Shown here piece after piece: positions 35,035 through 44,180 of a stretch of 64,000 nt of DNA. How positions within the stretch are numbered: position 1 is the stretch's first letter; every line of letters begins with the position of its first letter. The stretch is from Anaerovibrio sp. JC8 (GTDB taxonomy: Bacteria; Bacillota; Negativicutes; Selenomonadales; Selenomonadaceae). The notes under the pieces are model-generated. The model was not told the DNA's origin. It did not search any database and saw only the letters and a program-made list of their open reading frames with translations. The stretch covers positions 62,001-126,000 of the forward strand of contig NZ_ANBM01000003.1 of NCBI RefSeq assembly GCF_002100115.1, in the 5' to 3' direction. Made by a program: the position numbers and the translations under genes.

Positions 35035-35559
35035 TTATTTATTAGTTGGCTCCCATGGCATGTTATTCAGGCCATGGTTCTGCTGACTTACAGCAATATT
35101 TACGTTCTTTGGCGCAAACAGCCATACATTGCGGCTGATCTTATTTACAGCACCATCAATGGCATAAATAGTACCACTGATAAAGTCAATAATGCGGACT
35201 GCTGTTGGCTCCTCGACATTTTCGAGGTTAATAACAACAGGACGCTTCTCCTTTAAGCAGTTGGCAATCTGCTGGCAATCATCAATATTTTTCGGATTAA
35301 TAACAACCACCTTCATCATGGCATTTGCCATGGAAGCAGCCGCACCACCTTCACGGATGGATACAGAATCAGAACCCATATTTATCACCTTTCTATCATG
35401 CAGACTACGGCGGGAACCAAAGCTGACAGGCTCAGCCGGCTTTGCCTTTGGCGTTACCGGTCTGTCCACTTCTTCCTCCTCAACAGCATCCAAGAGCGCA
35501 TCGTCCACATCACTGTCCTTAATGCCGATTTTTTCTAAAAATGAATCTATCTTTCCCAC
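35035..35559 (-). CDS. sepF: SepF cell-division protein
   Basis: A 174-residue FtsZ-binding membrane anchor of the divisome. The C-terminal domain reads VVVINPKNIDDCQQIANCLK, then RPVVINLENVEEPTAVRIIDF and the GTIYAIDGAVNKISRNVWLFAP segment, all hallmarks of SepF (quoted in parts). The N-terminal 60 residues hold the charged region expected before the domain. It lies between yggS and proC. Confidence 0.95.
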   Translation of the reverse strand: MGKIDSFLEKIGIKDSDVDDALLDAVEEEEVDRPVTPKAKPAEPVSFGSRRSLHDRKVINMGSDSVSIREGGAAASMANAMMKVVVINPKNIDDCQQIANCLKEKRPVVINLENVEEPTAVRIIDFISGTIYAIDGAVNKISRNVWLFAPKNVNIAVSQQNHGLNNMPWEPTNK

Positions 35560-35595
35560 AGGATATTCCTCCTCAACCTAATGTCCTGTTTACTT

Positions 35596-36285
35596 TCAGT
35601 ATTGTCTCGGGCCGAAAATGCCGGTTCCTACACGAACCACATTGGAGCCCTCCTCAACGGCAATTTCATAGTCATGAGTCATACCCATTGACAAATATAT
35701 TATATTCGCCGTCTGGAAGCTCATTTCCTTCACCTTATTAAAAATTTCATACATTTTTGCAAATAAAGGACGACAATCCTCCACATCCTCGTAATTGGGA
35801 GCGATACACATAAGGCCCATAAGCTGAAGATTCGGCATTTCATCCACCTTGTGCAGGAGCTCCTCCATATCCTCGGCGTAAACCCCGGACTTGGAGTCCT
35901 CCTTGGCCAGATTAACCTGTACCAAAACCTTCTGCACCTTGCCTATATTGGCCGCAGCACTGTTGATTGCCTCCGCCAGATGCAGGGAATCAACGGAATG
36001 TATCATATCAAATATCTTAACCGCCTGCTTTGCCTTGTTGGTCTGCAGATGTCCAATAAGGTGCCAGGTTACATCCCTGTCAAGAGTCTCATACTTTTCC
36101 TTGGCCTCCTGAATGCGGTTTTCTCCAATATCTGTAATCCCGGCATCAATGGCTTCACGCATGGCGTAAATATCATGATTTTTAGTTACGGCAATTAAGA
36201 GAACATCCTGATTCTTATCGGGGCTTCTCCTGCCCTTGGCTGCCTCTATATTGTCCTTAACTGCTTGTAGTCTCTCTGGTATCAT
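35596..36285 (-). CDS. yggS: YggS-family PLP homeostasis protein
   Basis: A 229-residue PLP-binding protein that keeps free vitamin B6 in balance. The start at 36285 (MIPERLQAV) follows AAGGGTG by 5 bases; a longer reading lacks this. The PLP lysine is in LLIAVTKNHD, and DIGENRIQEAKEKYE and WHLIGHLQTNKAK are family motifs. It is encoded between pgeF and sepF as in the ylm clusters of Firmicutes. Confidence 0.94.
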   Translation of the reverse strand: MIPERLQAVKDNIEAAKGRRSPDKNQDVLLIAVTKNHDIYAMREAIDAGITDIGENRIQEAKEKYETLDRDVTWHLIGHLQTNKAKQAVKIFDMIHSVDSLHLAEAINSAAANIGKVQKVLVQVNLAKEDSKSGVYAEDMEELLHKVDEMPNLQLMGLMCIAPNYEDVEDCRPLFAKMYEIFNKVKEMSFQTANIIYLSMGMTHDYEIAVEEGSNVVRVGTGIFGPRQY

Positions 36286-36311
36286 CAAATCACCCTTTAT
36301 AAGCACTTCAC

Positions 36312-36358
36312 ACCGCTCCAAGCTGCATGAGCGGTCCCCCTTCCCCTACAGGGGAAGG
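36312..36358. repeat. Two adjacent hairpins between pgeF and yggS
   Basis: ACCGCTC pairs with GAGCGGT (36312-36335), then CCTTCCCC pairs with GGGGAAGG around TACA (36339-36358). The pair lies in the 76-base gap between the two genes and has no T run. It could be a small repetitive palindromic element or RNA-processing structure. Confidence 0.6.
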
Positions 36359-36361
36359 CAA

Positions 36362-37183
36362 TTATTTTATGGACAGCACCGCTGCTATCCGCCCTGTCCT
36401 GCCCTTGTCAGCACGATAGGAAAAAAACTGTCTGTGGTTGCAGGCTGTACACACGCCTGCCACATCTATATTTTCCGGTCTAAGGCCAGCCTTTGTCAGC
36501 TGAAGCTCATTGGCCTTCCAAAGATTCAGCTGGCTTTTGCCATTAGGCCCGTCAATGACAATTTTATCACAAAATTCAGGAAAAGCATCCCTAAATTGTT
36601 GGGCAACCTCCTGCCCCACCTCGTAACAGCATGGACCGATGGCCGGGCCCACAGCCGCCAATAAATCCTCCGGCTTGGAGCCATACTCACTGACCATCAG
36701 CTCCACAGTTTTTGCCCCTATAGAGGCCACTGTCCCACGCCAGCCGCCATGGGCTAAGCCGATGGCCTTTTTTACGGGGTCAGCTATAAGAATAGGGGTG
36801 CAGTCAGCAAAGAAAAGCATCAGGGGGATTCCCGGCTCGTTGGTTACAAGTCCGTCGGTATCCTGAATGGATTCACCGTATTCATACATACCGCTTCCCG
36901 CCTGGCTTCTGGTAACCTTGACAACCTTGCTGCCGTGCACCTGCTGACAGGTGGTACCCTGCCCCTTTGGAAGCTTCAGTCCTTCAAAGAAGATATCCCT
37001 ATTGCGTCTAACCGCCTCAAGGTCATCCTCCACATGGAGTCCCAAATTGAGGCTGTCAAAGGCCCCTGTGCTGACTCCACCATGTCTGGTGGAAATACCA
37101 TGAATAAAAAGCTCCTCCGGAAAAATGGAGAATTTTCCTATCCACAGATTATTTATATTTCCGGATACAAGGGAAAAACTCAT
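36362..37183 (-). CDS. pgeF: PgeF/YlmD-type laccase-domain enzyme
   Basis: A 273-residue multicopper-oxidase-like (YfiH/YlmD) protein that edits peptidoglycan precursors or acts on purine nucleosides. The metal-site histidine and cysteine are in TCQQVHGSKV, FFADCTPILI and LAHGGWRGTVASIG; ACNHRQFFSYR lies near the C-terminus. It is the first gene of the local ylm block (pgeF, yggS, sepF, proC, ylmH). Confidence 0.92.
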   Translation of the reverse strand: MSFSLVSGNINNLWIGKFSIFPEELFIHGISTRHGGVSTGAFDSLNLGLHVEDDLEAVRRNRDIFFEGLKLPKGQGTTCQQVHGSKVVKVTRSQAGSGMYEYGESIQDTDGLVTNEPGIPLMLFFADCTPILIADPVKKAIGLAHGGWRGTVASIGAKTVELMVSEYGSKPEDLLAAVGPAIGPCCYEVGQEVAQQFRDAFPEFCDKIVIDGPNGKSQLNLWKANELQLTKAGLRPENIDVAGVCTACNHRQFFSYRADKGRTGRIAAVLSIK

Positions 37184-37212
37184 ATTGCAATCACATCACT
37201 CTTAGTAGAAAT

Positions 37213-38946
37213 CTATTTACAAACACCACAGCGCTTACAGCCATCGAAGCACTGTATGGTATGCTTTGGAAGCTCCTGCTGGGATTCCAAAAATTCTTTT
37301 TTGAGATATTCCTTGGTAAAGCCCATATCCAGCATATCCCATGGCAGATAAGCCTCAAGGGAAACTGGCTGGCTTACCAGCTCCTCCATGGTCAGCTTAT
37401 GGCTTTTCAGCACAGACTTCATAGCCTTGCTGCCGCCATTTTCATAGGCTTCCCAGAGATACTGTCCCGTCTCCCGGTTACCACGGGCCAGAACAGCCTG
37501 CACATAGGCATCACGGGGAGATTCAGCAATAACCTCTATGTTATGACGCTTCTTTAAAGCATTGGTTATGTCCTTTAGGGCCCCCTGAATATACTTCAGT
37601 GAAGCCATAGGAGACCATTGGAATGGAGTAAAGGGCTTGGGAATAAATGGATTAATGCTCAGAGTCAGGCGGCCCGTGGCCCCTTTTTCCTCCATAAAAT
37701 CCTTTAATCTCAGGGCCATATCAATAATACCATGAATATCCTCCGCTTCCTCTCCCGGCAGACCAATCATAATGTACAGACGGAAGTTTCTGATGCCCGC
37801 CTTGATGCCCATGGACATGGCATTCAACAGATGATCTTCCTCAATGCCCTTATTGATAACCGCCCGCATGCGGGTGCTGCCCGCCTCCGGAGCCATGGTA
37901 AGGGTCTTCAGTCCGCTGGCCGCCAGTGAATCCACCAGCTCCTGGGTAACGGAATCAGCCCTAAAGGAAGCTACGGACATACTAAGGCCATCCCCCAGTA
38001 TTTCCCTGCACAGCTGGTCAATCTCCGGATAATCCGAAATTGCGGCCCCCATGAGGCCCACACGGCGTCCCTTTTCCCGGGCAGCCACCAGCATTTTTTC
38101 TATAGCCTCCAAGGAACGGTTCCTTGGTCTTCTAAAGCAATAGCCCGCCATGCAAAAGCGGCAATGGCGGCCACAGCCTCTGGCAATTTCCACCAAATGG
38201 AGATTAAACTCCGTGTTTTCAGTGTAAATCGCCGTCTCACCTGGATATTCATCCAGATTCTCCTGCCACTGACGACAGATTTTCTCCGGCGCATCCCCCA
38301 AAGGCTTTACTGTAGTGTCAAATCTGTCCTCACCGTAAGCAACCTCATAGCAGGATGGCACATACACCCCGGGAAGCTTTGCCAAAATGGCCATAATTTC
38401 AGCCTTGGAGCGTCCCTCACCTTTGGCCTTGTTGTATGCAGCCATAAAGGAAGGCATCACAGCCTCTCCCTCACCAATGACAAATACATCTATGAAGGGG
38501 CTCATGGGCTCAGGATTAAAGGTGGCACATGGTCCGCCGGCAATTACCAGAGGGTCCATTTCCGTACGCTCTGCGGCCAAAGGCTTTATCTTGCTGAGCT
38601 CCATCATCCGTAAAATATTGAAATAGTCCATTTCAAAGGACATCATGAAGGCCACTATATCAAAAGAGGAAACAGCACTCTGGGTTTCCATGGTCATGAG
38701 CTGAACCTTGTGCTTTACATACTCCTCCTGCTGACGCTTTTCCGGCAGGAAACCACGCTCACAGGCGGTATCCTCCCGTTGATTCAACAGCCTGTAAATA
38801 ATATGAAGTCCCAAATTGGACATGCCCACAAAATAAGAATTTGGATACAACAAAGCCACCCTGGTTCTTCCACCAGCGTGATAAATGTAATATCCAGATT
38901 CCTCTGCCAGCATATTCTTCAGCTGTTCCTTCAATCGCCAGGACAA
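37213..38946 (-). CDS. B12-binding radical SAM protein (TIGR03960 type)
   Basis: A 577-residue protein with an N-terminal cobalamin-binding-like region (VALLYPNSYFVGMSNLG, VIAGGPCATFNPEPM) and a radical SAM core whose cluster motif is ARGCGRHCRFCMAGYC. The C-terminus ends with CFDGCKRCGVCK, a second possible iron-sulfur or metal site. The family is widespread in anaerobes and often lies next to a DUF2344 partner gene and ribonuclease G. No partner is seen here. The substrate is unknown; tRNA or rRNA modification is suspected. Confidence 0.88.
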   Translation of the reverse strand: MSWRLKEQLKNMLAEESGYYIYHAGGRTRVALLYPNSYFVGMSNLGLHIIYRLLNQREDTACERGFLPEKRQQEEYVKHKVQLMTMETQSAVSSFDIVAFMMSFEMDYFNILRMMELSKIKPLAAERTEMDPLVIAGGPCATFNPEPMSPFIDVFVIGEGEAVMPSFMAAYNKAKGEGRSKAEIMAILAKLPGVYVPSCYEVAYGEDRFDTTVKPLGDAPEKICRQWQENLDEYPGETAIYTENTEFNLHLVEIARGCGRHCRFCMAGYCFRRPRNRSLEAIEKMLVAAREKGRRVGLMGAAISDYPEIDQLCREILGDGLSMSVASFRADSVTQELVDSLAASGLKTLTMAPEAGSTRMRAVINKGIEEDHLLNAMSMGIKAGIRNFRLYIMIGLPGEEAEDIHGIIDMALRLKDFMEEKGATGRLTLSINPFIPKPFTPFQWSPMASLKYIQGALKDITNALKKRHNIEVIAESPRDAYVQAVLARGNRETGQYLWEAYENGGSKAMKSVLKSHKLTMEELVSQPVSLEAYLPWDMLDMGFTKEYLKKEFLESQQELPKHTIQCFDGCKRCGVCK

Positions 38947-38975
38947 GTATTTTCCTCCAATTTATCCAATCCGCA

Positions 38976-39440
38976 TTACGCTTTGTCATCCTCAGCCAAA
39001 AGCACATCCAGCTCATGGCGGAAGCTGTTGATATCAGAAAACTTTCTGTAAACAGAAGCAAATCTGATGTAGGCAACCTGATCAAAATTCTTCAGATGCT
39101 TCAGTGTCATTTCACCAATTGCCTTGGATGGCACCTCCTGCTCAAATTCCCGGTGAATGTCCTGCTCAATGTCATGAGCCAGAATCATTACACTTTCAAG
39201 GGATTTATCCCGCTTGTCACAGGAACGGATAAGACCATTCAACAGCTTGTTGCGGTCAAAGACCTGGCGGCTGCCATCATGCTTTACTACCATCAAAGGC
39301 AGCTGCTCCACTGTCTCAAAGGTAGTAAATCGCTTGCCACAATGGGGGCATCCCCTGCGTCTTCTAATGGCGCGGCCATCATCCACCGCCCGGGAATCGA
39401 TTACCCGGCTATCCTCTTTATTGCAATATGGGCAAAGCAT
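38976..39440 (-). CDS. nrdR: NrdR transcriptional repressor of ribonucleotide reductase
   Basis: A 154-residue regulator that senses ATP/dATP and represses nrd genes. The zinc finger is at the N-terminus (MLCPYCNKEDSRVIDSR, then GCPHCGKRFTTFE). The ATP-cone follows (VVKHDGSRQVFDRNKLLNGL). No NrdR box was searched for in this window because no nrd gene lies here. Confidence 0.95.
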   Translation of the reverse strand: MLCPYCNKEDSRVIDSRAVDDGRAIRRRRGCPHCGKRFTTFETVEQLPLMVVKHDGSRQVFDRNKLLNGLIRSCDKRDKSLESVMILAHDIEQDIHREFEQEVPSKAIGEMTLKHLKNFDQVAYIRFASVYRKFSDINSFRHELDVLLAEDDKA

Positions 39441-39442
39441 TA

Positions 39443-41290
39443 CTACACCTTCTTTACAGTTTTACGTTTATTGTTTGGGCGTTTGCCCGTTTTATTATTC
39501 TTGTTTTCCGGCCGTATCAGACACTTTGGTCCAAAACCAATGAGATCACGGCGGTTGGCCTTTTCCAGGGCCTTCTTGACCAGTTCATAGTTCCGTGGCA
39601 GCCAGTACTGCATCAAAGCACGCTGCATGGCCTTGTCCTCCGGCTTTTTGGCGGTATAGACCTTTTCCCCCGTAAGAGGATTTATGCCACTGTACCACAT
39701 ACAGGTGGACAGAGTTCCCGGTGTCGGGATAAAGTCCTGAACCTGTTCCGGATGATACCCCATTTCCTTGATAAATACAGCCAGCTCAATGGCATCCTCA
39801 AGGGTACAGCCGGGATGGCTGGACATAAAATACGGCACCAAAAACTGCTTCTTCCCCAGCTTTTTGTTCATGCGGTTAAACCGCTCCACAAAACGAACGT
39901 AGACACTGCGGCTGGATTTTCCCATTATGCGGGTTACCCTATCCGCTATGTGCTCCGGGGCAATTTTAAGCTGTCCGCTGACATGATGCTCACACAGCTC
40001 CTGCAGAAACTCGTCCTTGGCCAGCATCAGATAATCAAAGCGGATGCCGGAACGGACAAACACCTTCTTTATGCCAGGCAGGGCCCGAACCTTCCGCAGA
40101 AGCTCCAGATAGCCGCTGTGATCCACAATCAGATTGCGGCACACATCAGGAGACAGACACTGCTTGCCATGACAGGTTCCCCGCTCCAGCTGCATATCAC
40201 AGGAGGTGCGGTGGAAATTGGCGGTAGGACCACCCAAATCATGGATATAGCCCTTGAAATCCGGCAGCTTGCTAAGGATCTTGGCCTCCCGAAGGATGGA
40301 TTCATCACTGCGCCGCTGAATAATACGGCCCTGATGGGAAATAATGGCACAGAAGTTACAGCCCCCAAAACAGCCACGATGGGCTGTAATGCTGAACTTC
40401 ACCTCTGCGTAGGCCGGCACACCGCCATCCTTGTCATAAATAGGATGCCAGCGCCGCTCATAAGGCAGATCGTAAATCTCGTCCATTTCCTCCACGGAAA
40501 GAGGCATGGCCGGTGGATTCTGCACAATGCACCAGTCTCCATTTTGCTGGGCCAGCTTTTTCCCCCTAAAGGCATCCTGCTCCAAATACTCTGTCTTAAA
40601 GGCCTCAGCAAACTTTTCCCTGCTGTTTTTCACCTCATCATAGGAAGGAATGGCCAAATAATCCCATATATAGTCAAAATTCGGAACTCTGAAGCATGTT
40701 CCCTGTACATCCTGAATATTCTGTATTTCCACACCCTGATGGAGCTGGGCAGCTATATCAATAATCTGCTTTTCACCCATACCATATATCAGAATGTCGG
40801 CACCGCTCTCAGCCAAAATGGACTGGCGGATTTTGTCACCCCAGTAATCATAATGGGCAAAACGCCTGAGGCTGGCCTCAATGCCGCCAATGATAATTGG
40901 CACTTTATTTCCCCAGCACTGTCTCAGCATTTGTGTATATACCACCACAGCCCGCTCCGGACGATGTCCGGCCCTGCCGCCGGGTGAATAGGCATCCTGA
41001 TGGCGCACCTTCTTGGCAGCAGTATATCTGTTCAGCTGAGAATCAAGGTTTCCACTTGAAACAAGAAAGCCCAGCCTAGGTTTCCCCAGGCGGGCAAAGT
41101 CTTTAGTATTGCGCCAGTCAGGCTGAGGAATAATCCCCACCTTATAGCCATGCTTTTCCAAAAGGCGACACAAAATAGCCGGCCCGAAGCTGGGGTCATC
41201 CACATAAGCATCACCCGATACAAATATAAAATCGAGCTGCTGCCAGCCACGAAGCTCCATATCACCTTTTGATATTGGTAAAAAGCTCAT
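39443..41290 (-). CDS. ygiQ: YgiQ-family radical SAM protein
   Basis: A 615-residue radical SAM enzyme. The cluster motif is [14 protein letters not shown], and [20 protein letters not shown] near the start is a typical N-terminal region. The C-terminal tail is basic ([18 protein letters not shown]). The start codon is 2 bases before the nrdR neighbour's region. The function in the cell is unknown; a role in RNA or protein modification is suspected. A 519-codon reading on the other strand is antisense noise. Confidence 0.92.
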   Translation of the reverse strand: MSFLPISKGDMELRGWQQLDFIFVSGDAYVDDPSFGPAILCRLLEKHGYKVGIIPQPDWRNTKDFARLGKPRLGFLVSSGNLDSQLNRYTAAKKVRHQDAYSPGGRAGHRPERAVVVYTQMLRQCWGNKVPIIIGGIEASLRRFAHYDYWGDKIRQSILAESGADILIYGMGEKQIIDIAAQLHQGVEIQNIQDVQGTCFRVPNFDYIWDYLAIPSYDEVKNSREKFAEAFKTEYLEQDAFRGKKLAQQNGDWCIVQNPPAMPLSVEEMDEIYDLPYERRWHPIYDKDGGVPAYAEVKFSITAHRGCFGGCNFCAIISHQGRIIQRRSDESILREAKILSKLPDFKGYIHDLGGPTANFHRTSCDMQLERGTCHGKQCLSPDVCRNLIVDHSGYLELLRKVRALPGIKKVFVRSGIRFDYLMLAKDEFLQELCEHHVSGQLKIAPEHIADRVTRIMGKSSRSVYVRFVERFNRMNKKLGKKQFLVPYFMSSHPGCTLEDAIELAVFIKEMGYHPEQVQDFIPTPGTLSTCMWYSGINPLTGEKVYTAKKPEDKAMQRALMQYWLPRNYELVKKALEKANRRDLIGFGPKCLIRPENKNNKTGKRPNNKRKTVKKV

Positions 41291-41315
41291 TTAATCACAC
41301 CATCATGAATACGGA

Positions 41316-42218
41316 TTATTTGTCTTTTTTAGTGGACTTATCGGCGGACTTGTCGGCAGCCTTTGCATCCTTGGCAGCCTTGTCAGCTGCAGCCTTAGCA
41401 CCGTCACTGTCCTTGGTCATAACCCGCTCTACTACCTGGCCCTTGTCACCCAGTATGCCAAGGTTCTTGCCATTCCAGGTAAGCTCTATAGCACCGGCAT
41501 TACCGGCAGTAAGCTCAACCTTCTCATTTCCCTTCCAGGACATATCCTTGCCACTATCCACAGTGCCTTCAAATACTTCCTTGCCGTCAGCCTTGACAGA
41601 AACCCAGCATGGACCTGTGAACTTGGCCACTACCTGCACATCGTCAAACTTCTTCTCTACTGGAGCCGGTTCCTCCTGCTTAGCCTGATTTACTACCTTT
41701 TCAGTCTTTACAGTAGGCTTTGCCTTCTCCTTGCTCTGAGCCGGATCATCACTGAAGGCATAGTATACGCCACCAAGGAAAACCACCATAATTGCCAGAA
41801 GGATCAGGAATTTGCGGGAACCGCCCTTTTCCTCAGTACGCTCACGGTAGTCATCACCGGAGGAAAACAGATTGCCGCCTTCATGTCCACGTGAGGAATA
41901 GGAAGAAGACTTTACAGTAACAGTACGCTGTGGTACATCGTCATAATAAGACTCTCTGGTCTGCATATCAACAGGCTGCACAGGCACCTCAATATTTCTC
42001 TCGGAATTGTACTGCTCCAACAAAGAGGTACTGTCCAAATTCAGGGCCTTGGCATAATTGCGGATAAAGCCCTTTGTATATACATCACCAGGCAGATGCT
42101 CATAATCGCCCTTCTCAATTGCTTCAATATATAAAGACCTGATACTGGTCTCATTCTCAATATCTTTTATCGTTAGCCCTTGCTTTTCACGTTCTCTTCT
42201 AAGGGTATCTCCCAGCAT
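41316..42218 (-). CDS. rodZ: RodZ-like cell-shape protein (HTH, TM, DUF4115)
   Basis: A 300-residue bitopic protein linked to MreB. The N-terminal helix-turn-helix reads MLGDTLRREREKQGLTIKDI, then IRSLYIEAIEKGDYEHLPGD. One membrane helix lies at about residues 137-155 (KFLILLAIMVVFLGGVYYAF). A periplasmic DUF4115 domain follows, and the C-terminus is rich in Lys/Ala/Asp (DKAAKDAKAADKSADKS). The cytoplasmic part is joined to the helix by a Ser/Arg-rich linker. Confidence 0.88.
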   Translation of the reverse strand: MLGDTLRREREKQGLTIKDIENETSIRSLYIEAIEKGDYEHLPGDVYTKGFIRNYAKALNLDSTSLLEQYNSERNIEVPVQPVDMQTRESYYDDVPQRTVTVKSSSYSSRGHEGGNLFSSGDDYRERTEEKGGSRKFLILLAIMVVFLGGVYYAFSDDPAQSKEKAKPTVKTEKVVNQAKQEEPAPVEKKFDDVQVVAKFTGPCWVSVKADGKEVFEGTVDSGKDMSWKGNEKVELTAGNAGAIELTWNGKNLGILGDKGQVVERVMTKDSDGAKAAADKAAKDAKAADKSADKSTKKDK

Positions 42219-42324
42219 GTTCTAACCTCCTACATACAAACTCTACTATATTATACATGGTTAAGTTTTTATACTCAATAGGAACAATTTCTTTTTTTCA
42301 AAAAAGTCAAGAATAAAATAAAAA

Positions 42325-42346
42325 GACCCGCATGCTCATGCGGGTC
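42325..42346 (-). terminator. Terminator between rrf2 and rodZ
   Basis: GACCCGCATG pairs with CATGCGGGTC around a 2-base centre. On the minus strand TTTTTATTTT follows. It ends the transcript coming from the Rrf2 regulator gene. Confidence 0.9.
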
Positions 42347-42353
42347 GATATAA

Positions 42354-42764
42354 CTACATTGGGCGGCTCTCTCTCACCAAATCGGCAAGAGTGATGGAAT
42401 TAAGCACATCATTAACCTTTGCACTGATATGGGACCACACATTTCTTCTGCCACAGCCCTCTGCTCTTTCGCAGGGAGCCAGCATGCAGTCAGCAAATAC
42501 CACAGGCCCCTCCATGGTCACTATGACCTCACCGATGGTGATTTCCTCCGGTGCCTTGGCCAGCATATAACCGCCCTGGGCGCCGCGGACGCTTTTCACA
42601 AAGCCGGCTTTTTTCAAGGCTCCCATCAGCTGCTCCAGATAATTGTCGGAGATTCCCTGATTTTCGGCAATATTCTTAACAGTAATGGTGACACCCTTGC
42701 CATAAGCCATGGCCAATTCGTGCATGGCTATTACACCATAACGCCCCTTGCTTGAAAGTCTCAT
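42354..42764 (-). CDS. Rrf2/IscR-family transcriptional regulator
   Basis: A 136-residue winged-helix regulator. The DNA-binding domain starts MRLSSKGRYGVIAMHELAMA and includes QGISDNYLEQLMGALKKAGF. Three or four cysteines near residues 92-104 (FADCMLAPCERAEGCGRR) match the iron-sulfur ligands of IscR-like members. Cluster-sensing control of sulfur or iron genes is likely. The target genes are not visible here; the gene may autoregulate. Confidence 0.92.
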   Translation of the reverse strand: MRLSSKGRYGVIAMHELAMAYGKGVTITVKNIAENQGISDNYLEQLMGALKKAGFVKSVRGAQGGYMLAKAPEEITIGEVIVTMEGPVVFADCMLAPCERAEGCGRRNVWSHISAKVNDVLNSITLADLVRESRPM

Positions 42765-42784
42765 AAAATCACCTCAGAAATCAC

Positions 42785-44113
42785 TTAAAACTGTATAAGC
42801 CTAAATTCCCTGATCAGCTGCAGCAGGATGGCTGCTGTCCTGTCCACGCCGTATTTGCTGGACTTGATGGTGATATCATAGCTGATACCATTACCATATT
42901 CAGCATCAGAGAATCTGCGGCAATGCTCAATTCTGCTCTGGGCATGCTTTTCAATCAATTCAGCCGCAGTCTGCCGGTCCACCTTTTCCTTGTGCATTAC
43001 CCGCTTGGTGCGTTCCATTTCATCGGCAGTTATAAAAATATGCAGGGAATTTTTATGGTTCTGCAATACATAGTTGGCCAAGCGGCCTACTATAACACAG
43101 GAATCCTTGGCAGCAATCTCCTGAATCACCTGGGCCTCTATCTTGTAGACCTGCTCCTCAGTAAGCTCCTCATCCTTGTCATAGGCAGAGGTATACCACT
43201 CATACAGGCTGTAGAGGGCATTGCTGGTCACCTTGTCCCCATGCTCCTCCAGATACTTGTAGGCAAATTCACTGTCCTCTGCTGCCATCTGAATAATATC
43301 GCTGTCATAATAAGGCAGATTCAGCTCATGGGCAATGCGCTTGGCAATGGAATGGCCACCGCTGCCATATTCGTGGGACACAGTAAGCACAAAATGCTTC
43401 TCTGTCACATCATCATCTATAACAGAGGATATTTCATCCACCCGGTTTTCCGGCAACAGAATATAGGTAAACCAACGCAGATGCTTCAAAAACAGCTTCA
43501 GGAGAACCCCGGTGAACACCGCCACTATAATGGTTCCTTCACGGACGCCCCCCAGATTGCCAAGGAATGCGTAGCCCAAAACAGCGGATACAACTGACAA
43601 TACCACATCAGAAATCCATCTCATGGTGGAGAATTTCTTGTGATAAATGGCCCCGAGAAGTCTGACCAGTGAATCCACAGGCAGCAGGGCCACACTGGAA
43701 ATGACACAGCAATACAGGCTGCTGGCCATCAAAACACTGCTTATAAGACAGGTTACAGCCTTTCCGGAATGGGACATAGGTTGGAAGTTTACCAGCCAGT
43801 CCAAGGCGAGATCAGTAAATACACCCAGAGCCACAGCCGTGATAATCTGCATCATCAGAGCCTGCTTCTTTACCCGGCCTCTGCGGATAATAAGCTGTCC
43901 CAACAGACCGCCCAAATTAAACAGACCTACCCAGGCACCCACAGTAAAATGATTTGCAATTAACCAAATAGTATAAGGCAGAGTAACCATAGGAGCCACT
44001 CCTATGGATGCCTTTATAAGAACAGCTATACCACAGGCCATAAGAATAATGCCAAGGGTATACAGCAGATATCTCCTTAACTGCTCGGAAACTGTCTTCT
44101 TTCTTTCTCTCAT
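42785..44113 (-). CDS. YczE-like membrane domain fused to cytidylate-kinase-like domain
   Basis: A 442-residue fusion. Residues about 1-215 form five to six membrane helices resembling the YczE/YitT-like (DUF6198-type) group (LYTLGIILMACGIAVLIKAS, then VAPMVTLPYTIWL). Residues about 235-442 form a cytidylate-kinase-like P-loop domain, with TVSHEYGSGGHSIAKRIAHE as the nucleotide loop and CVIVGRLANYVLQNH as a family motif. The start at 44113 is preferred as GGGG lies about 8 bases before it. The kinase part would face the cytoplasm. Its substrate is unknown. Confidence 0.8.
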   Translation of the reverse strand: MRERKKTVSEQLRRYLLYTLGIILMACGIAVLIKASIGVAPMVTLPYTIWLIANHFTVGAWVGLFNLGGLLGQLIIRRGRVKKQALMMQIITAVALGVFTDLALDWLVNFQPMSHSGKAVTCLISSVLMASSLYCCVISSVALLPVDSLVRLLGAIYHKKFSTMRWISDVVLSVVSAVLGYAFLGNLGGVREGTIIVAVFTGVLLKLFLKHLRWFTYILLPENRVDEISSVIDDDVTEKHFVLTVSHEYGSGGHSIAKRIAHELNLPYYDSDIIQMAAEDSEFAYKYLEEHGDKVTSNALYSLYEWYTSAYDKDEELTEEQVYKIEAQVIQEIAAKDSCVIVGRLANYVLQNHKNSLHIFITADEMERTKRVMHKEKVDRQTAAELIEKHAQSRIEHCRRFSDAEYGNGISYDITIKSSKYGVDRTAAILLQLIREFRLIQF

Positions 44114-44138
44114 AACTAAAACCCCAAACAATGAAACA

Positions 44139-44169
44139 ATGCCCGTCTCACTGAACGCAAAACGGGCAT
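44139..44169 (-). terminator. Terminator after pnp
   Basis: ATGCCCGT pairs with ACGGGCAT around a 15-base loop. On the minus strand TTGTTTC follows. It lies 12 bases after the pnp stop and before the membrane-kinase fusion gene. Confidence 0.7.
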
Positions 44170-44180
44170 CATATAATTAT

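Noticed and set aside
39428-40987. A 519-codon open frame on the plus strand opposite ygiQ
   Set aside because: It lies antisense to a clear radical SAM gene with all its motifs, and its own sequence resembles nothing.
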